Part shown: positions 1 to 10,325 of the stretch, in pieces | Numbering within the stretch: the first letter of the stretch is position 1 | Layout: each line of letters begins with the position of its first letter | Assembly: GCF_001457655.1 (NCBI RefSeq) | Contig: NZ_LN831035.1 | Coordinates: forward strand, 1,302,001 to 1,366,000 | Direction: 5' to 3' | Origin: Haemophilus influenzae | Lineage (GTDB): Bacteria; Pseudomonadota; Gammaproteobacteria; Enterobacterales; Pasteurellaceae | Length of the DNA stretch: 64,000 bases | Notes under the pieces: model-generated | The model's input: only the letters and a program-made list of their open reading frames with translations | What the model was told of the DNA's origin: nothing | Database searches by the model: none | Made by a program: the position numbers and the translations under genes

Positions 1-1
1 G

Positions 2-523
2 GGCATTGGGCAAAATTTGATGCAAGCCATGGAAAATGCCGATGTGGATTTTCTTTCAGTGAGTTTTGGCTACACCGACGAACTGGCAAAATTTTGGCAA
101 AAGTGCGGTTTTGTTTTGGTGCATTTAGGCGAGCATCAAGAAGCGAGTAGTGGTTGTTATTCAGCGATTGCCCTTAAAGGACTTTCCAAAGAAGGCTTGG
201 CTTTAGTTGATACTGCGTACAAACAATTTCAGCGTAATCTCCCTTTATCTTTTCATCCGTTTGCCATAAATTTTGAGCAAAATCAGCTTGATTGGCAGCT
301 TGATGATTTTGATTGGATGAGCTTAAAAAACTTCGCTAATTTTCACCGCACTTTATTTTCGAGCGTTCCTGCGATGAGGCGTTTATTAAAATTAGCGGGC
401 AAAGAAAATTTCCCATTAATTTCCGCTTATTTAACAAAAAAACAACTTCCTATTAACAAGAAAAAAGGCGTAGAATGTTTGCGTTTAGAAATTAAACAAT
501 ATTTAGAGCGAGGAACTTTATGA
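2..523 (+). CDS. tmcA: tRNA(Met) cytidine acetyltransferase TmcA, 3' part
   Basis: The reading frame is open from the first bases of the window, so only the C-terminal part is present. The segment with SVSFGYTDELAKFW and FVLVHLGEHQEASSGCYSAIAL matches the end of the GNAT acetyltransferase domain and the start of the tail region of TmcA, which makes N4-acetylcytidine at the wobble base of elongator tRNA-Met using ATP and acetyl-CoA. The helicase-like ATPase half lies outside the window. The stop codon overlaps the next start as ATGA, so the two genes are co-transcribed. The family assignment is recalled from protein resemblance to the E. coli enzyme, not searched. Confidence 0.88.
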   Translation, partial: GIGQNLMQAMENADVDFLSVSFGYTDELAKFWQKCGFVLVHLGEHQEASSGCYSAIALKGLSKEGLALVDTAYKQFQRNLPLSFHPFAINFEQNQLDWQLDDFDWMSLKNFANFHRTLFSSVPAMRRLLKLAGKENFPLISAYLTKKQLPINKKKGVECLRLEIKQYLERGTL

Positions 524-693
524 CAGAACAAACCGCAAAACCAAAAGGCTGGTTTAAACGCGCACTTGAAAAATATGACAACTTCATTAAAGAATGGGGT
601 TTAGATCAACCGAATTGTAGCTGCGTGCCTATGTCAGCAACAGAAGATGAAAATGGTAATTTGAAGACAAAAGAATCTTCTTTAAAGAAATAA
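520..693 (+). CDS. small conserved protein, DUF5363-like
   Basis: This 57-residue protein starts at an ATG that overlaps the tmcA stop (ATGA) and is preceded by GAGGAAC, a good ribosome-binding site. It is charged and soluble, with a WFKRALEKYDNFIKEWG helix, then a CSC pair and an acidic-lysine tail. It resembles the short uncharacterised family found beside tmcA in Pasteurellaceae. The function is unknown. Translational coupling is the only hint that it might work with TmcA or in tRNA metabolism. Confidence 0.75.
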   Translation: MTEQTAKPKGWFKRALEKYDNFIKEWGLDQPNCSCVPMSATEDENGNLKTKESSLKK

Positions 694-724
694 ATATTAA
701 CTGTTTTTTTAAACAGTGAACTTA

Positions 725-753
725 TTGAAAGATAGAGCAAATTCCAGTACACT
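725..753 (+). promoter_or_regulatory. sigma-70-like promoter for mfd
   Basis: TTGAAA at 725-730 is followed after exactly 17 bases by TACACT at 748-753, about 40 bases before the mfd start. No experimental support; called from consensus match and position. Confidence 0.55.
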
Positions 754-794
754 ATGCCTCAATTTTACACAAGATTGACGCATTATTTATATTT

Positions 795-3700
795 ATGAAA
801 ACGGCTTTTTTCCAACCTGATATTCCAACCCAACCCAATGATCACAAAATTTTAGGCAATGTATTACCAGGCGCTGATGCATTGGCGATTAGTGAAATTG
901 CAGAGCAAAACCAAAATTTAACCGTAGTGGTGACTCCAGATACACGAAGTGCGGTGCGTTTATCACGTGTTTTATCGGAATTAAGCAGTCAAAATGTATG
1001 CCTTTTCCCTGATTGGGAAACCTTACCTTACGATACTTTTTCTCCCCATCAAGAAATTATTTCCTCTCGTTTAAGTGCGCTTTTCCATTTACAAAATGCG
1101 AAAAAAGGCATTTTCTTATTGCCGATTTCGACATTAATGCAACGCCTTTGCCCGCCACAATATTTACAACACAATGTGCTTCTGATTAAAAAAGGCGATC
1201 GTTTGGTCATCGATAAAATGTGCTTACAATTAGAAGCAGCGGGCTATCGAGCTGTGGAGCAAGTATTAGAACACGGCGAGTACGCAGTTCGTGGTTCCTT
1301 GTTGGATCTTTTCCCAATGGGAAGTGCGGTGCCTTTTCGCCTTGATTTTTTTGATGATGAAATTGATTCTATTCGCACTTTTGATGTGGATACGCAACGC
1401 ACTCTTGATGAAATTAACTCAATTAATCTTTTGCCAGCTCACGAATTTCCAACGGACGACAAAGGGATTGAATTTTTCCGTGTGCAATTTCGTGAAACTT
1501 TTGGGGAGATTCGCCGAGATCCCGAACATATTTATCAGCAAATCAGTAAAGGTACCTTGATTTCTGGCATTGAATATTGGCAGCCACTTTTCTTTGCTGA
1601 AATGGCAACTTTATTTGATTATTTGCCGGAGCAAACGCTGTTTGTAGATATGGAAAATAATCAAACGCAAGGCGAGCGTTTTTATCAAGATGCCAAACAG
1701 CGTTATGAACAACGTAAAGTGGATCCGATGCGTCCGCTTTTATCGCCTGAAAAATTATGGCTTAATGTAGATGAAGTCAATCGCCGATTGAAATCTTATC
1801 CACGTATTACATTTAAAGCGGAAAAAGTGCGGTCATCGGTACGCCAGAAAAATTTACCTGTTGCCGCTCTACCAGAAGTGACTATTCAATCCCAGCAAAA
1901 AGAACCATTGGGACAATTACGTCAATTTATTGAGCATTTTAAAGGAAATGTACTGTTTTCTGTGGAGACGGAAGGTCGCCGAGAGACTTTGCTTGATTTG
2001 CTTTCACCGTTAAAACTCAAGCCAAAACAAATTCAATCTTTAGAACAGATTGAAAATGAAAAATTTAGCTTGTTAGTCAGCTCTCTTGAACAAGGTTTTA
2101 TAATTGAACAATCGCTTCCTGTTGCGATTATTGGCGAAGCTAATTTACTTGGCGAGCGCATTCAACAACGTTCTAGAGACAAACGTAAAACAATTAATCC
2201 TGATACGCTTGTACGAAATCTTGCCGAACTGAAAATAGGGCAACCAGTTGTGCATCTTGATCACGGTGTGGGACGTTATGGCGGTTTGGTCACCTTAGAT
2301 ACAGGCGGCATTAAAGCCGAATATTTGCTACTAAATTATGCAAATGAATCGAAACTTTATGTGCCAGTGACTTCATTACATTTGATTAGCCGTTATGTTG
2401 GTGGCTCTGATGAAAGTGCGCCATTACATAAATTAGGGAACGAGGCTTGGGCGAAATCACGCCAAAAAGCTGCGGAGAAAATTCGTGATGTGGCGGCAGA
2501 GTTATTAGATGTTTACGCACAACGTGAAGCGAAGAAAGGCTTTGCCTTTAAATATGATCGTGAAGAATTTCAACAATTTTCCGCAACCTTTCCTTTTGAA
2601 GAAACCTACGATCAGGAAATGGCAATTAATGCGGTAATTTCGGATATGTGTCAGCCTAAGGCAATGGATCGCCTTGTTTGTGGTGATGTGGGTTTTGGTA
2701 AAACTGAAGTGGCAATGCGCGCTGCCTTTTTGGCTGTGATGAATCATAAGCAAGTAGCAGTGCTAGTGCCAACCACACTGTTAGCCCAACAGCATTATGA
2801 GAATTTTAAAGATCGTTTTGCGAATTTGCCTGTGAATGTCGAAGTGTTATCGCGTTTCAAAACTGCAAAAGAACAAAAACAAATTCTGGAAAACCTTGCA
2901 GAAGGAAAAGTCGATATATTAATTGGTACCCATAAATTAATTCAATCAGATGTAAAATTTAACGATCTTGGATTGTTGATTATTGATGAAGAACATCGTT
3001 TTGGTGTAGGGCAAAAAGAGAAAATCAAACAGCTTCGTGCGAATATCGATATTCTTACGCTAACGGCAACGCCAATTCCTCGAACGCTTAATATGGCGAT
3101 GAATGGCATTCGTGATCTTTCCATTATTTCCACACCTCCTGCTCGCCGATTAAGTATTAAAACCTTCGTCCGTCAGAATGACGATCTTGTTGTACGAGAA
3201 GCGATTTTGCGTGAAATTCTCCGAGGTGGGCAGGTTTATTATCTCCACAATGATGTCGCAAGCATTGAAAATACAGCAGAAAAACTGACCACGCTTGTGC
3301 CAGAGGCGCGAGTAATTGTGGGGCACGGACAAATGAGAGAACGTGAGTTAGAACGTGTGATGAGTGATTTTTATCATCAGCGTTATAACGTCTTAGTTTG
3401 TTCAACCATTATCGAAACGGGTATTGATGTACCAACGGCAAATACCATTATTATTGAACGAGCGGATCATTTTGGTTTGGCTCAGTTGCATCAATTACGT
3501 GGACGAGTCGGGCGTTCACATCATCAGGCTTATGCTTATTTGCTTACGCCCCCACCTAAAATGATGACAAAAGATGCTGAACGCCGTCTAGATGCGTTGG
3601 AAAATCTTGATAATCTTGGGGCTGGTTTTATCTTGGCAACCCACGATTTAGAGATTCGTGGTGCTGGCGAATTACTTGGAAACGAACAAAGTGGACAAAT

Positions 3701-4235
3701 TGAAAGCATCGGTTTTTCGCTTTATATGGAATTATTGGATGCAGCGGTTAAAGCGTTAAAAGAAGGGCGTGAACCATCATTAGAAGAATTGACGCAACAA
3801 CAAGCGGATATTGAATTGCGTGTGCCTGCTTTACTGCCTGATGATTATCTAGGAGACGTGAATATGCGTTTATCCTTTTATAAACGCATTGCTGCAGCAG
3901 AGAGTAAAGCAGAATTAGATGAATTAAAAGTTGAGTTGATTGACAGATTTGGATTATTGCCTGATGCAACGAAAAATTTATTACAAATTACAGAGTTGCG
4001 TTTATTGGTTGAGCCGTTGAACGTTGTGCGAATTGATGCTGGAACACAAGGCGGTTTTATTGAGTTTTCAGCAAAAGCACAAGTGAATCCAGATAAATTT
4101 ATTCAATTAATTCAAAAAGAACCTATTGTGTATCGATTTGATGGCCCATTAAAATTTAAGTTTATGAAAGATCTATCCGATAACAAAGTGCGGTTAGAAT
4201 TTGTGGTGGATTTGTTAAGAACGATTGCTGCATAA
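795..4235 (+). CDS. mfd: transcription-repair coupling factor Mfd
   Basis: Mfd is the ATP-driven translocase that removes RNA polymerase stalled at DNA lesions and recruits UvrA. The 1146-residue length is normal for the family. Visible parts in order are an N-terminal UvrB-homology region ([16 protein letters not shown] start through about residue 350), the RNA polymerase interaction region around residue 480-500 ([13 protein letters not shown]), Walker [12 protein letters not shown] near residue 630, the DEEH box near 729, TATPIPRTL, and the later helicase motif QLRGRVGRS, followed by the C-terminal regulatory domain. The gene stands alone, convergent with degP. There is no strong ribosome-binding site before the ATG at 795, but an in-frame later start would cut into conserved sequence. 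Confidence 0.97.
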   Translation: MKTAFFQPDIPTQPNDHKILGNVLPGADALAISEIAEQNQNLTVVVTPDTRSAVRLSRVLSELSSQNVCLFPDWETLPYDTFSPHQEIISSRLSALFHLQNAKKGIFLLPISTLMQRLCPPQYLQHNVLLIKKGDRLVIDKMCLQLEAAGYRAVEQVLEHGEYAVRGSLLDLFPMGSAVPFRLDFFDDEIDSIRTFDVDTQRTLDEINSINLLPAHEFPTDDKGIEFFRVQFRETFGEIRRDPEHIYQQISKGTLISGIEYWQPLFFAEMATLFDYLPEQTLFVDMENNQTQGERFYQDAKQRYEQRKVDPMRPLLSPEKLWLNVDEVNRRLKSYPRITFKAEKVRSSVRQKNLPVAALPEVTIQSQQKEPLGQLRQFIEHFKGNVLFSVETEGRRETLLDLLSPLKLKPKQIQSLEQIENEKFSLLVSSLEQGFIIEQSLPVAIIGEANLLGERIQQRSRDKRKTINPDTLVRNLAELKIGQPVVHLDHGVGRYGGLVTLDTGGIKAEYLLLNYANESKLYVPVTSLHLISRYVGGSDESAPLHKLGNEAWAKSRQKAAEKIRDVAAELLDVYAQREAKKGFAFKYDREEFQQFSATFPFEETYDQEMAINAVISDMCQPKAMDRLVCGDVGFGKTEVAMRAAFLAVMNHKQVAVLVPTTLLAQQHYENFKDRFANLPVNVEVLSRFKTAKEQKQILENLAEGKVDILIGTHKLIQSDVKFNDLGLLIIDEEHRFGVGQKEKIKQLRANIDILTLTATPIPRTLNMAMNGIRDLSIISTPPARRLSIKTFVRQNDDLVVREAILREILRGGQVYYLHNDVASIENTAEKLTTLVPEARVIVGHGQMRERELERVMSDFYHQRYNVLVCSTIIETGIDVPTANTIIIERADHFGLAQLHQLRGRVGRSHHQAYAYLLTPPPKMMTKDAERRLDALENLDNLGAGFILATHDLEIRGAGELLGNEQSGQIESIGFSLYMELLDAAVKALKEGREPSLEELTQQQADIELRVPALLPDDYLGDVNMRLSFYKRIAAAESKAELDELKVELIDRFGLLPDATKNLLQITELRLLVEPLNVVRIDAGTQGGFIEFSAKAQVNPDKFIQLIQKEPIVYRFDGPLKFKFMKDLSDNKVRLEFVVDLLRTIAA

Positions 4236-4240
4236 AAAGA

Positions 4241-4268
4241 AGCCCGATCATTGTGATCGGACTTTTTT
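4241..4268. terminator. bidirectional terminator between mfd and degP
   Basis: A GC-rich stem (CCCGATCA / TGATCGG) with a TTG loop is followed by a T-run on the plus strand and preceded by an A-rich stretch, so it can end both convergent transcripts. Confidence 0.75.
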
Positions 4269-4287
4269 CTTAAATATATCAAGCAGA

Positions 4288-5679
4288 TTATTGCACTAAT
4301 AAATAGAAATTACTGTCACCTCGTAAAATATTAAGTGCAACTGCTGACGGTTCAGTTTCAAGCACTTTATTTAATTCACGAATGTTTTCGATCATTTGAC
4401 GATTAATACCAATAATAATATCGCCCGATTTTAAACCACGTTGTGCAGCCAGCGAATTAGGTTGAATTTTTGTGATTTTAATTCCTTTAACGCCTTTAGC
4501 ATCGTAGTCTTTCAATGTTGCACCATCTAATGCAGGCAACTCAGTTTTTGAGGAAAGTTGGCTACCATCATCCGCTTGTAATTTCATTTTAACGTCGTGG
4601 GATTTGCCATCACGTAAGTAAGTCAAGCTAATCTCTTTGCCTGCACCAGTGGTTGCGATTTTTGCACGAATTTCAGCGAAACTTGAGATTTTTTGACCGT
4701 TCATCGCCGTGATAATATCGCCCGCTTTAAGTCCTGCTTTTTCAGCAGCAGATTTCGGTAAAACTTCACTTACAAATGCGCCTTGTTGCGCGCTTACATT
4801 AAAGGCTTTGGCTAAATCAGCATTGAGTTCGCCCCCTTTAATACCAAGCAATCCGCGACGCACTTGACCAAATTCTAAAATTTGTTGCACTAAATTGCTT
4901 GCTTGATTACTTGGAATCGCAAAGGCAATTCCTGCATTGCCACCGCTTGGAGAAATAATTGCGGTATTAATTCCAATAAGTTCGCCATTTAGATTGACTA
5001 ATGCACCACCCGAATTACCGCGGTTTACTGCTGCATCGGTTTGAATATAGTTTTCATAAGTGCCACTGTCAGAACCTGTTGAACGACCCAATGCAGAAAC
5101 AATACCTGATGTCACAGTTTGACCTAAACCAAATGGATTACCGATTGCAACAGTGAAATCGCCTACGCGTAATTTGTCGGAATCAGCAAATTTGATTTCT
5201 GTTAAATTACTTGGTTTTTCAAGCTGTACTAATGCAATATCTGATTGTTCATCTTTACCCACTAATTTTGCTTTAAATTCACGCCCATCTTGTAATTGCA
5301 CGGTAATTTTATCAGCTCCATCAATAACATGATTATTGGTTAAAACATAGCCTTTGCTTGCATTAATAATGACACCAGAACCTAAACCACGGAAGTTACG
5401 CTTTGACTCTCCACGTCCACCAAATTGTTCGGCAAAACGATCGCCAAAGAAGAATTTAAATTCTTCAGGAATATCGTCTAGGAAAGGAGAACGAGAATCT
5501 ACTTTAGCTTTTCCTTCAACGGAAAGAGTGACAACGGCAGGTTGTACTTTTTCTAACATCGGTGCAAGACTGTTTTGTTCCGAAACAAAACTTGGCAAAG
5601 TGGCTTGAGCAACAAATGATGTGCTTAATACACTTAATCCAAGTGCAATACTATTTAATACAAAACGTGTTTTTTTCAT
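4288..5679 (-). CDS. degP: periplasmic serine protease/chaperone DegP (HtrA)
   Basis: DegP degrades and chaperones misfolded proteins in the periplasm. The start at 5679 was chosen because GGAGT precedes it and the product then opens with a signal peptide (MKKTRFVLNSIALGLS... cleaving after AQA, residue 26), giving 463 residues; an upstream in-frame extension of 45 residues has no matching features. The catalytic triad is visible as H117 (TNNHVID), D147 (SDIAL) and S223 (GNSGGA). Two PDZ domains follow, with carboxylate-binding loops RRGLLG and KGVKGI. It is divergent from accD. H. influenzae literature calls the gene htrA. Confidence 0.95.
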   Translation of the reverse strand: MKKTRFVLNSIALGLSVLSTSFVAQATLPSFVSEQNSLAPMLEKVQPAVVTLSVEGKAKVDSRSPFLDDIPEEFKFFFGDRFAEQFGGRGESKRNFRGLGSGVIINASKGYVLTNNHVIDGADKITVQLQDGREFKAKLVGKDEQSDIALVQLEKPSNLTEIKFADSDKLRVGDFTVAIGNPFGLGQTVTSGIVSALGRSTGSDSGTYENYIQTDAAVNRGNSGGALVNLNGELIGINTAIISPSGGNAGIAFAIPSNQASNLVQQILEFGQVRRGLLGIKGGELNADLAKAFNVSAQQGAFVSEVLPKSAAEKAGLKAGDIITAMNGQKISSFAEIRAKIATTGAGKEISLTYLRDGKSHDVKMKLQADDGSQLSSKTELPALDGATLKDYDAKGVKGIKITKIQPNSLAAQRGLKSGDIIIGINRQMIENIRELNKVLETEPSAVALNILRGDSNFYLLVQ

Positions 5680-5715
5680 AAATACTCCAAAATAAATTTC
5701 AGATAACGTGGTCTG

Positions 5716-5742
5716 TAAGACAAAAAAATAAAAAAAATGTTC
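5716..5742 (-). promoter_or_regulatory. possible sigma-E-type promoter for degP
   Basis: On the minus strand TGAACAT and GTCTTA are separated by about 15 mostly T residues, weakly like the GAACTT/TCTGA sigma-E pattern known upstream of degP in enterics. The match is poor and this is a suggestion only. Confidence 0.25.
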
Positions 5743-5872
5743 AATAAGAGGAGAGCAAATTATCTTGTTTAAAAGGAAATCGGAGCAGTACAAAAACGGT
5801 CTTACAAGTAGCAAATTCTATAAATTTATGTTCTAATACGCGCAATTTTCTAGTCAATAAAAAGGTCAAAAA

Positions 5873-6763
5873 ATGAGCTGGATTAACCGAATTTTTAGTA
5901 AAAGTCCTTCTTCTTCCACTCGAAAAGCCAATGTGCCAGAAGGCGTGTGGACAAAATGTACTGCTTGTGAACAAGTACTTTATAGTGAAGAACTCAAACG
6001 TAATCTGTATGTTTGCCCGAAATGTGGTCATCATATGCGTATTGATGCTCGTGAGCGTTTATTAAATTTATTGGACGAAGATTCAAGCCAAGAAATTGCG
6101 GCAGATTTAGAACCAAAAGATATTTTAAAATTCAAAGATTTAAAGAAATATAAAGATCGTATCAATGCGGCGCAAAAAGAAACGGGCGAGAAAGATGCGC
6201 TAATTACTATGACAGGTACACTTTATAATATGCCAATCGTTGTGGCTGCATCGAACTTTGCTTTTATGGGCGGTTCAATGGGTTCTGTAGTTGGTGCAAA
6301 ATTTGTTAAAGCGGCTGAAAAAGCGATGGAAATGAATTGTCCGTTTGTATGTTTCTCTGCGAGTGGTGGTGCTCGTATGCAGGAAGCATTATTCTCTTTA
6401 ATGCAAATGGCAAAAACCAGTGCCGTACTTGCTCAAATGCGTGAAAAGGGTGTGCCATTTATTTCAGTATTAACGGATCCGACTTTAGGCGGCGTATCAG
6501 CCAGTTTTGCGATGTTAGGGGATTTAAATATTGCCGAGCCAAAAGCCTTAATTGGTTTTGCAGGGCCACGCGTTATTGAACAAACTGTGCGTGAAAAATT
6601 GCCAGAAGGTTTCCAACGTAGTGAGTTTCTACTTGAGAAAGGGGCAATTGATATGATCGTGAAACGTTCAGAAATGCGTCAAACTTTAGCAAGTGTACTG
6701 AGTAAATTAACGAATCAACCTTCTCCTTTTGTAGAACCTGAACTCATTTCAGAAGATGAATAA
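5873..6763 (+). CDS. accD: acetyl-CoA carboxylase carboxyltransferase subunit beta
   Basis: AccD forms the beta half of the carboxyltransferase that moves CO2 from biotin to acetyl-CoA, making malonyl-CoA for fatty-acid synthesis in the cytosol. The 296-residue protein has the expected four-cysteine zinc ribbon (C29, C32, C48, C51) followed by the crotonase-like carboxyltransferase fold with the oxyanion glycines in [11 protein letters not shown] and [13 protein letters not shown]. It overlaps folC by 8 bases, as in many gammaproteobacteria, so the two are one operon. Confidence 0.97.
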   Translation: MSWINRIFSKSPSSSTRKANVPEGVWTKCTACEQVLYSEELKRNLYVCPKCGHHMRIDARERLLNLLDEDSSQEIAADLEPKDILKFKDLKKYKDRINAAQKETGEKDALITMTGTLYNMPIVVAASNFAFMGGSMGSVVGAKFVKAAEKAMEMNCPFVCFSASGGARMQEALFSLMQMAKTSAVLAQMREKGVPFISVLTDPTLGGVSASFAMLGDLNIAEPKALIGFAGPRVIEQTVREKLPEGFQRSEFLLEKGAIDMIVKRSEMRQTLASVLSKLTNQPSPFVEPELISEDE

Positions 6764-8069
6764 TATGCAACTTAAAGCCACTTCGCCACTCGCTGAGTGG
6801 CTTTCTTATTTAGAAAAAAGCCATTTTAAACCTATTGATCTCGGTTTAGATCGTATTCAATCCGTGGCAGAAAAATTGGATTTACTTCATCCCGCCCCTT
6901 ATGTGATAACTGTGGGGGGGACGAATGGTAAAGGCACGACTTGTCGCTTGTTAGAAACGATTCTGCTTAATCACGGATTACGTGTAGGCGTGTATTCTTC
7001 GCCCCATTTATTGCGTTATAACGAGCGAGTACGCATTCAAAATCAAGATTTACCCGATGAAGCACATACCGCCTCTTTTGCTTTTATTGATGAAAACAAA
7101 ACAGAATCGCTGACTTATTTTGAATTTAGCACCCTTTCTGCATTGCATTTATTTAAGCAAGCAAAATTAGATGTGGTGATTTTAGAAGTGGGTTTGGGCG
7201 GCCGTTTAGATGCGACCAATATTGTGGATAGCCATCTTGCTGTGATTACTAGCATCGATATTGATCACACCGATTTTCTTGGGGATACCAGAGAGGCCAT
7301 TGCTTTTGAAAAAGCAGGAATTTTCCGCGAAAATTGCCCTGTCGTGATTGGTGAACCTAATGTGCCGCAAACAATGTTAGATCAGGCCGAAAAATTACAT
7401 TGCCAAGTTGCTCGTCGTGATGTGGATTGGTTATTTGAGCAAAATGCTGAAAATTGGCAATGGCAAAATAAAAAAGTGCGGTTAGAAAATTTGCCGTTTT
7501 GTCAGATTCCATTGGCGAATGCCGCAACGGCTCTGGCTGCCGTTCAATATTTACCTTTTGATATTTCAGAACAGACTTTGCGAAAATCTTTGCAAGAGGT
7601 AGAACTGGTTGGTCGTTTTCAAGCTATAAAAACAGATAAACGTGAAAAATTAGCGGATTATCTTGGCGTACCAGTTGAAACCTTGCCAACAATTATCGTT
7701 GATGTAGGGCATAATCCTCACGCTGCAAAATATTTATCTGAAAAATTGACCGCACTTAAACGTAGCATCGAGGGTAAAATGATTGCCGTGTGTGGGATGC
7801 TCAAAGACAAAGATGCAAATGGGGTATTTGAGCATTTAACACCTATTATTGATGAATGGCATTGTGTAACTTTAGGCGGCTATCGCGGGCAGTCAGGCGA
7901 TGAATTAGCAGAGAAATTGAAAAGTCATTTCCCAAATATTCAAGCTACATCAGATAATTCTGTTATGGATGGTGTGTGTACAGCACTCAAAAGTGCGGTA
8001 AAAAATGATGTGGTTTTAGTCTTTGGATCTTTCCACACCGTTGCTGAATTTTGGGCTGTGGTGGAATAA
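6756..8069 (+). CDS. folC: dihydrofolate/folylpolyglutamate synthase
   Basis: FolC ligates L-glutamate to dihydropteroate and then adds further glutamates to folates. The 437-residue product carries the Mur-ligase-type P-loop at residues 54-62 (GGTNGKGTT), the [13 protein letters not shown] motif, the [13 protein letters not shown] magnesium-site loop and a C-terminal Rossmann-like glutamate ligase domain (DVGHNPHAA). ATG at 6756 overlaps the end of accD; a second in-frame ATG three codons later is an alternative start. Confidence 0.96.
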   Translation: MNNMQLKATSPLAEWLSYLEKSHFKPIDLGLDRIQSVAEKLDLLHPAPYVITVGGTNGKGTTCRLLETILLNHGLRVGVYSSPHLLRYNERVRIQNQDLPDEAHTASFAFIDENKTESLTYFEFSTLSALHLFKQAKLDVVILEVGLGGRLDATNIVDSHLAVITSIDIDHTDFLGDTREAIAFEKAGIFRENCPVVIGEPNVPQTMLDQAEKLHCQVARRDVDWLFEQNAENWQWQNKKVRLENLPFCQIPLANAATALAAVQYLPFDISEQTLRKSLQEVELVGRFQAIKTDKREKLADYLGVPVETLPTIIVDVGHNPHAAKYLSEKLTALKRSIEGKMIAVCGMLKDKDANGVFEHLTPIIDEWHCVTLGGYRGQSGDELAEKLKSHFPNIQATSDNSVMDGVCTALKSAVKNDVVLVFGSFHTVAEFWAVVE

Positions 8070-8086
8070 AATGTACCATCAAAGCA

Positions 8087-8120
8087 AAGGGCTGATATTT
8101 AAAATCAGCCCTTATTTTTT
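8087..8120 (+). terminator. terminator after folC
   Basis: An AAGGGCTGAT / ATCAGCCCTT stem with an AT-rich loop is followed by TATTTTTT. It ends the accD-folC transcript. Confidence 0.8.
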
Positions 8121-8126
8121 GGAATA

Positions 8127-8192
8127 TTATTTCCAAGAATATTTCACACCCACGGTGCCTTGGTAACCTTTGTGACTATTTTTTTCTCTGTT
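8127..8192 (-). pseudogene. fossil C-terminus of an outer-membrane beta-barrel protein
   Basis: On the minus strand, a 21-codon open stretch ends in GYQGTVGVKYSWK and a stop codon. Alternating hydrophobic residues and a terminal aromatic two from the end resemble the last beta strand of opacity-type or TonB-dependent barrels. Upstream of it the frame is closed by stops, and there is no start or signal peptide nearby. I read it as the remnant of a deleted gene. The rest of the gap to 8356 shows nothing I can interpret. Confidence 0.35.
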
Positions 8193-8356
8193 TTATCTTT
8201 TATATCAATTGTGAGTTCAACGACAATTAAAGTAAACCCTTTAGCATAAAACAGTATTTTCCTTATCGGTTGGATTTTAACCAGTTTGTGTTTATTTAAC
8301 AAGTTTAGATTAGTGTGATTTTAGAAAAATAGAAGAAATATGATTTAGAACAATAT

Positions 8357-9025
8357 TTATAATGTGGTGCTGTTTGGCAATGGCTGAGGTTCCCCTAAAA
8401 AATAAGGCTCAACACCTAATATCAAGTCAAAAACCGCTTTTATGCGGGCAAAAACTTCTCTTATTTGTGTGGAAAAATGTAATTCTGGCTGTTTTGCCAC
8501 AAAGCAAATGGCATCAATATTATGTGCTTGGGCAATTAATAGCGCGCGTTCGCAATGAAATTTTTGACTGACAATCGTAAATGTTTTCACTTGGAAAATT
8601 TTATCGGCGCGGATAACGGAATCTAGGGTGCGAAAACCTGCAAAATCACGGAACATTAAAGTTTCTGGCACGCCCATTTTGCGTAAATCGCGAAACATTG
8701 CTCTTGGTTCGTTATATTGCAAAGTTCGGTTGTCACCACTTAATAAAAGATAATTCACTTTTTGTTGTTCGATTAGGCTTTTAGCTGCCATTAAGCGACT
8801 ATCGTAATAAACGTTCGGTTTTCCGCTGACGGTGTATTTTGATGTGCCAAGCACAAGGGCGCAGGGGCGAAAGGGGAGTTCATCAATATTTGTGAATATT
8901 TTATCGCGAACATAAAAACTGACGCCTCGATCCACTAGCAAGCAAAGTATAATCAATGCAAAGATTGCGTAGAGTAGTGCGCGAAAAAGTACGGTGAATT
9001 TTGGAGATAATTTTTTTACTAGCAT
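8357..9025 (-). CDS. sanA: SanA/YdcF family membrane-anchored protein
   Basis: The product closely resembles E. coli SanA, a DUF218-family inner-membrane protein linked to envelope barrier function and vancomycin resistance at high temperature. One N-terminal membrane segment (about residues 12-32, with LIILCLLVDRG) is followed by the DUF218 core: LVLGTSKY, YYDSRLMAAKSL, NYLLLSGDN, YNEP, DFAGFRTLDSVIRA and SQKFHCERALLIA. The start at 9025 makes the leader match SanA; in-frame ATGs at 9037 and 9091 would add 4 or 22 residues and none has a clear ribosome-binding site. The exact biochemical activity of the family is not known. Confidence 0.85.
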   Translation of the reverse strand: MLVKKLSPKFTVLFRALLYAIFALIILCLLVDRGVSFYVRDKIFTNIDELPFRPCALVLGTSKYTVSGKPNVYYDSRLMAAKSLIEQQKVNYLLLSGDNRTLQYNEPRAMFRDLRKMGVPETLMFRDFAGFRTLDSVIRADKIFQVKTFTIVSQKFHCERALLIAQAHNIDAICFVAKQPELHFSTQIREVFARIKAVFDLILGVEPYFLGEPQPLPNSTTL

Positions 9026-9107
9026 AGCGGTAAACATAATGAAAAATCGACCGCACTTCAAGGAGAATTTGATGGATTTTGTGAATCGCATTGATGTGCG
9101 ATAATTT

Positions 9108-9123
9108 AGCCGTTTAGACGGCT
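9108..9123 (+). promoter_or_regulatory. MetJ operator (two tandem met boxes) for metX
   Basis: AGCCGTTTAGACGGCT matches two adjacent 8-bp met boxes (consensus AGACGTCT) at 6/8 and 7/8 positions and sits inside a longer palindrome. It lies just upstream of a TTGACA hexamer and 70 bases before metX, a methionine pathway gene. Known of the family: MetJ with S-adenosylmethionine binds at least two adjacent boxes and represses met genes. Confidence 0.65.
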
Positions 9124-9131
9124 AAAATTTC

Positions 9132-9159
9132 TTGACAAGCTAATCGACTTACTGATAGT
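9132..9159 (+). promoter_or_regulatory. promoter for metX
   Basis: A perfect TTGACA at 9132-9137 is followed after 16 bases by GATAGT at 9154-9159. The MetJ-like palindrome ends 8 bases upstream of the -35 hexamer, a plausible repression geometry. Confidence 0.55.
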
Positions 9160-9194
9160 TTAAACGCCATTCTGATTATTACGATAGGTTTTCA

Positions 9195-10271
9195 ATGTCT
9201 GTGCAAAATGTAGTGCTTTTTGACACACAGCCTTTAACTCTGATGCTTGGCGGCAAACTTTCCCATATTAATGTCGCGTATCAAACTTATGGCACACTCA
9301 ATGCCGAAAAAAATAATGCGGTATTAATTTGCCATGCTTTGACTGGCGATGCTGAGCCTTATTTCGATGATGGTCGAGATGGCTGGTGGCAGAATTTTAT
9401 GGGAGCAGGTTTAGCATTGGATACGGATCGTTATTTTTTTATTAGCTCGAACGTATTAGGTGGGTGTAAGGGAACAACTGGGCCTTCATCAATTAATCCG
9501 CAAACGGGTAAACCTTATGGCAGCCAATTTCCTAATATTGTTGTGCAAGATATTGTTAAAGTACAAAAAGCCTTGCTTGAACATCTTGGTATTAGCCATT
9601 TAAAAGCCATTATTGGTGGATCTTTTGGCGGTATGCAAGCGAATCAATGGGCGATTGATTATCCTGATTTTATGGATAATATCGTGAATCTTTGCTCATC
9701 CATTTATTTTAGTGCTGAAGCCATAGGCTTTAACCATGTTATGCGTCAAGCGGTAATTAATGATCCCAATTTTAACGGCGGCGATTATTATGAGGGGACA
9801 CCGCCAGATCAAGGGTTATCTATTGCGCGTATGCTAGGTATGCTGACTTACCGCACCGATTTACAACTAGCCAAAGCCTTTGGGCGTGCTACAAAATCAG
9901 ATGGCAGCTTTTGGGGCGATTACTTTCAAGTGGAATCCTATCTTTCTTACCAAGGCAAAAAATTCTTAGAACGTTTTGATGCCAATAGTTATTTGCATTT
10001 GTTACGTGCGTTGGATATGTATGATCCAAGTTTGGGGTATGAGAATGTCAAAGAGGCATTATCACGTATTAAAGCACGCTATACGTTGGTTTCTGTGACA
10101 ACGGATCAACTTTTTAAACCCATTGATCTTTATAAAAGTAAACAGCTTTTAGAGCAAAGTGGAGTCGATCTACATTTTTATGAATTCCCATCAGATTACG
10201 GACACGATGCGTTTTTAGTGGATTATGATCAGTTTGAAAAACGAATTCGAGATGGTTTGGCAGGTAATTAA
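9195..10271 (+). CDS. metX: homoserine O-acetyltransferase
   Basis: MetX transfers acetyl from acetyl-CoA to L-homoserine, the committed step toward methionine. The 358-residue alpha/beta hydrolase shows the nucleophile elbow GGSFGG with S143, the acid in VSVTTDQLF (D304) and the histidine in DYGHDAF (H337), the triad reported for the H. influenzae enzyme. It stands alone behind a MetJ-like operator and a consensus -35, and ends in a terminator built from paired uptake sequences. It is convergent with gyrA. Confidence 0.96.
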   Translation: MSVQNVVLFDTQPLTLMLGGKLSHINVAYQTYGTLNAEKNNAVLICHALTGDAEPYFDDGRDGWWQNFMGAGLALDTDRYFFISSNVLGGCKGTTGPSSINPQTGKPYGSQFPNIVVQDIVKVQKALLEHLGISHLKAIIGGSFGGMQANQWAIDYPDFMDNIVNLCSSIYFSAEAIGFNHVMRQAVINDPNFNGGDYYEGTPPDQGLSIARMLGMLTYRTDLQLAKAFGRATKSDGSFWGDYFQVESYLSYQGKKFLERFDANSYLHLLRALDMYDPSLGYENVKEALSRIKARYTLVSVTTDQLFKPIDLYKSKQLLEQSGVDLHFYEFPSDYGHDAFLVDYDQFEKRIRDGLAGN

Positions 10272-10283
10272 TTAGTCATAAAA

Positions 10284-10315
10284 AAGTGCGGTGAAATTTC
10301 ACCGCACTTCTTCTT
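10284..10315. terminator. terminator formed by inverted uptake signal sequences
   Basis: AAGTGCGGT at 10284-10292 and ACCGCACTT at 10301-10309 form a 9-bp perfect stem with an 8-base loop, flanked by A-runs and T-rich sequence. Paired uptake sequences serving as terminators are well known in this species. It separates convergent metX and gyrA. Confidence 0.85.
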
Positions 10316-10325
10316 TTATAACCAG

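Noticed and set aside
697..717. ACTGTTTTTTTAAACAGT hairpin before mfd as a terminator
   Set aside because: The stem is almost all A-T and no T-run follows it; weak as a terminator.
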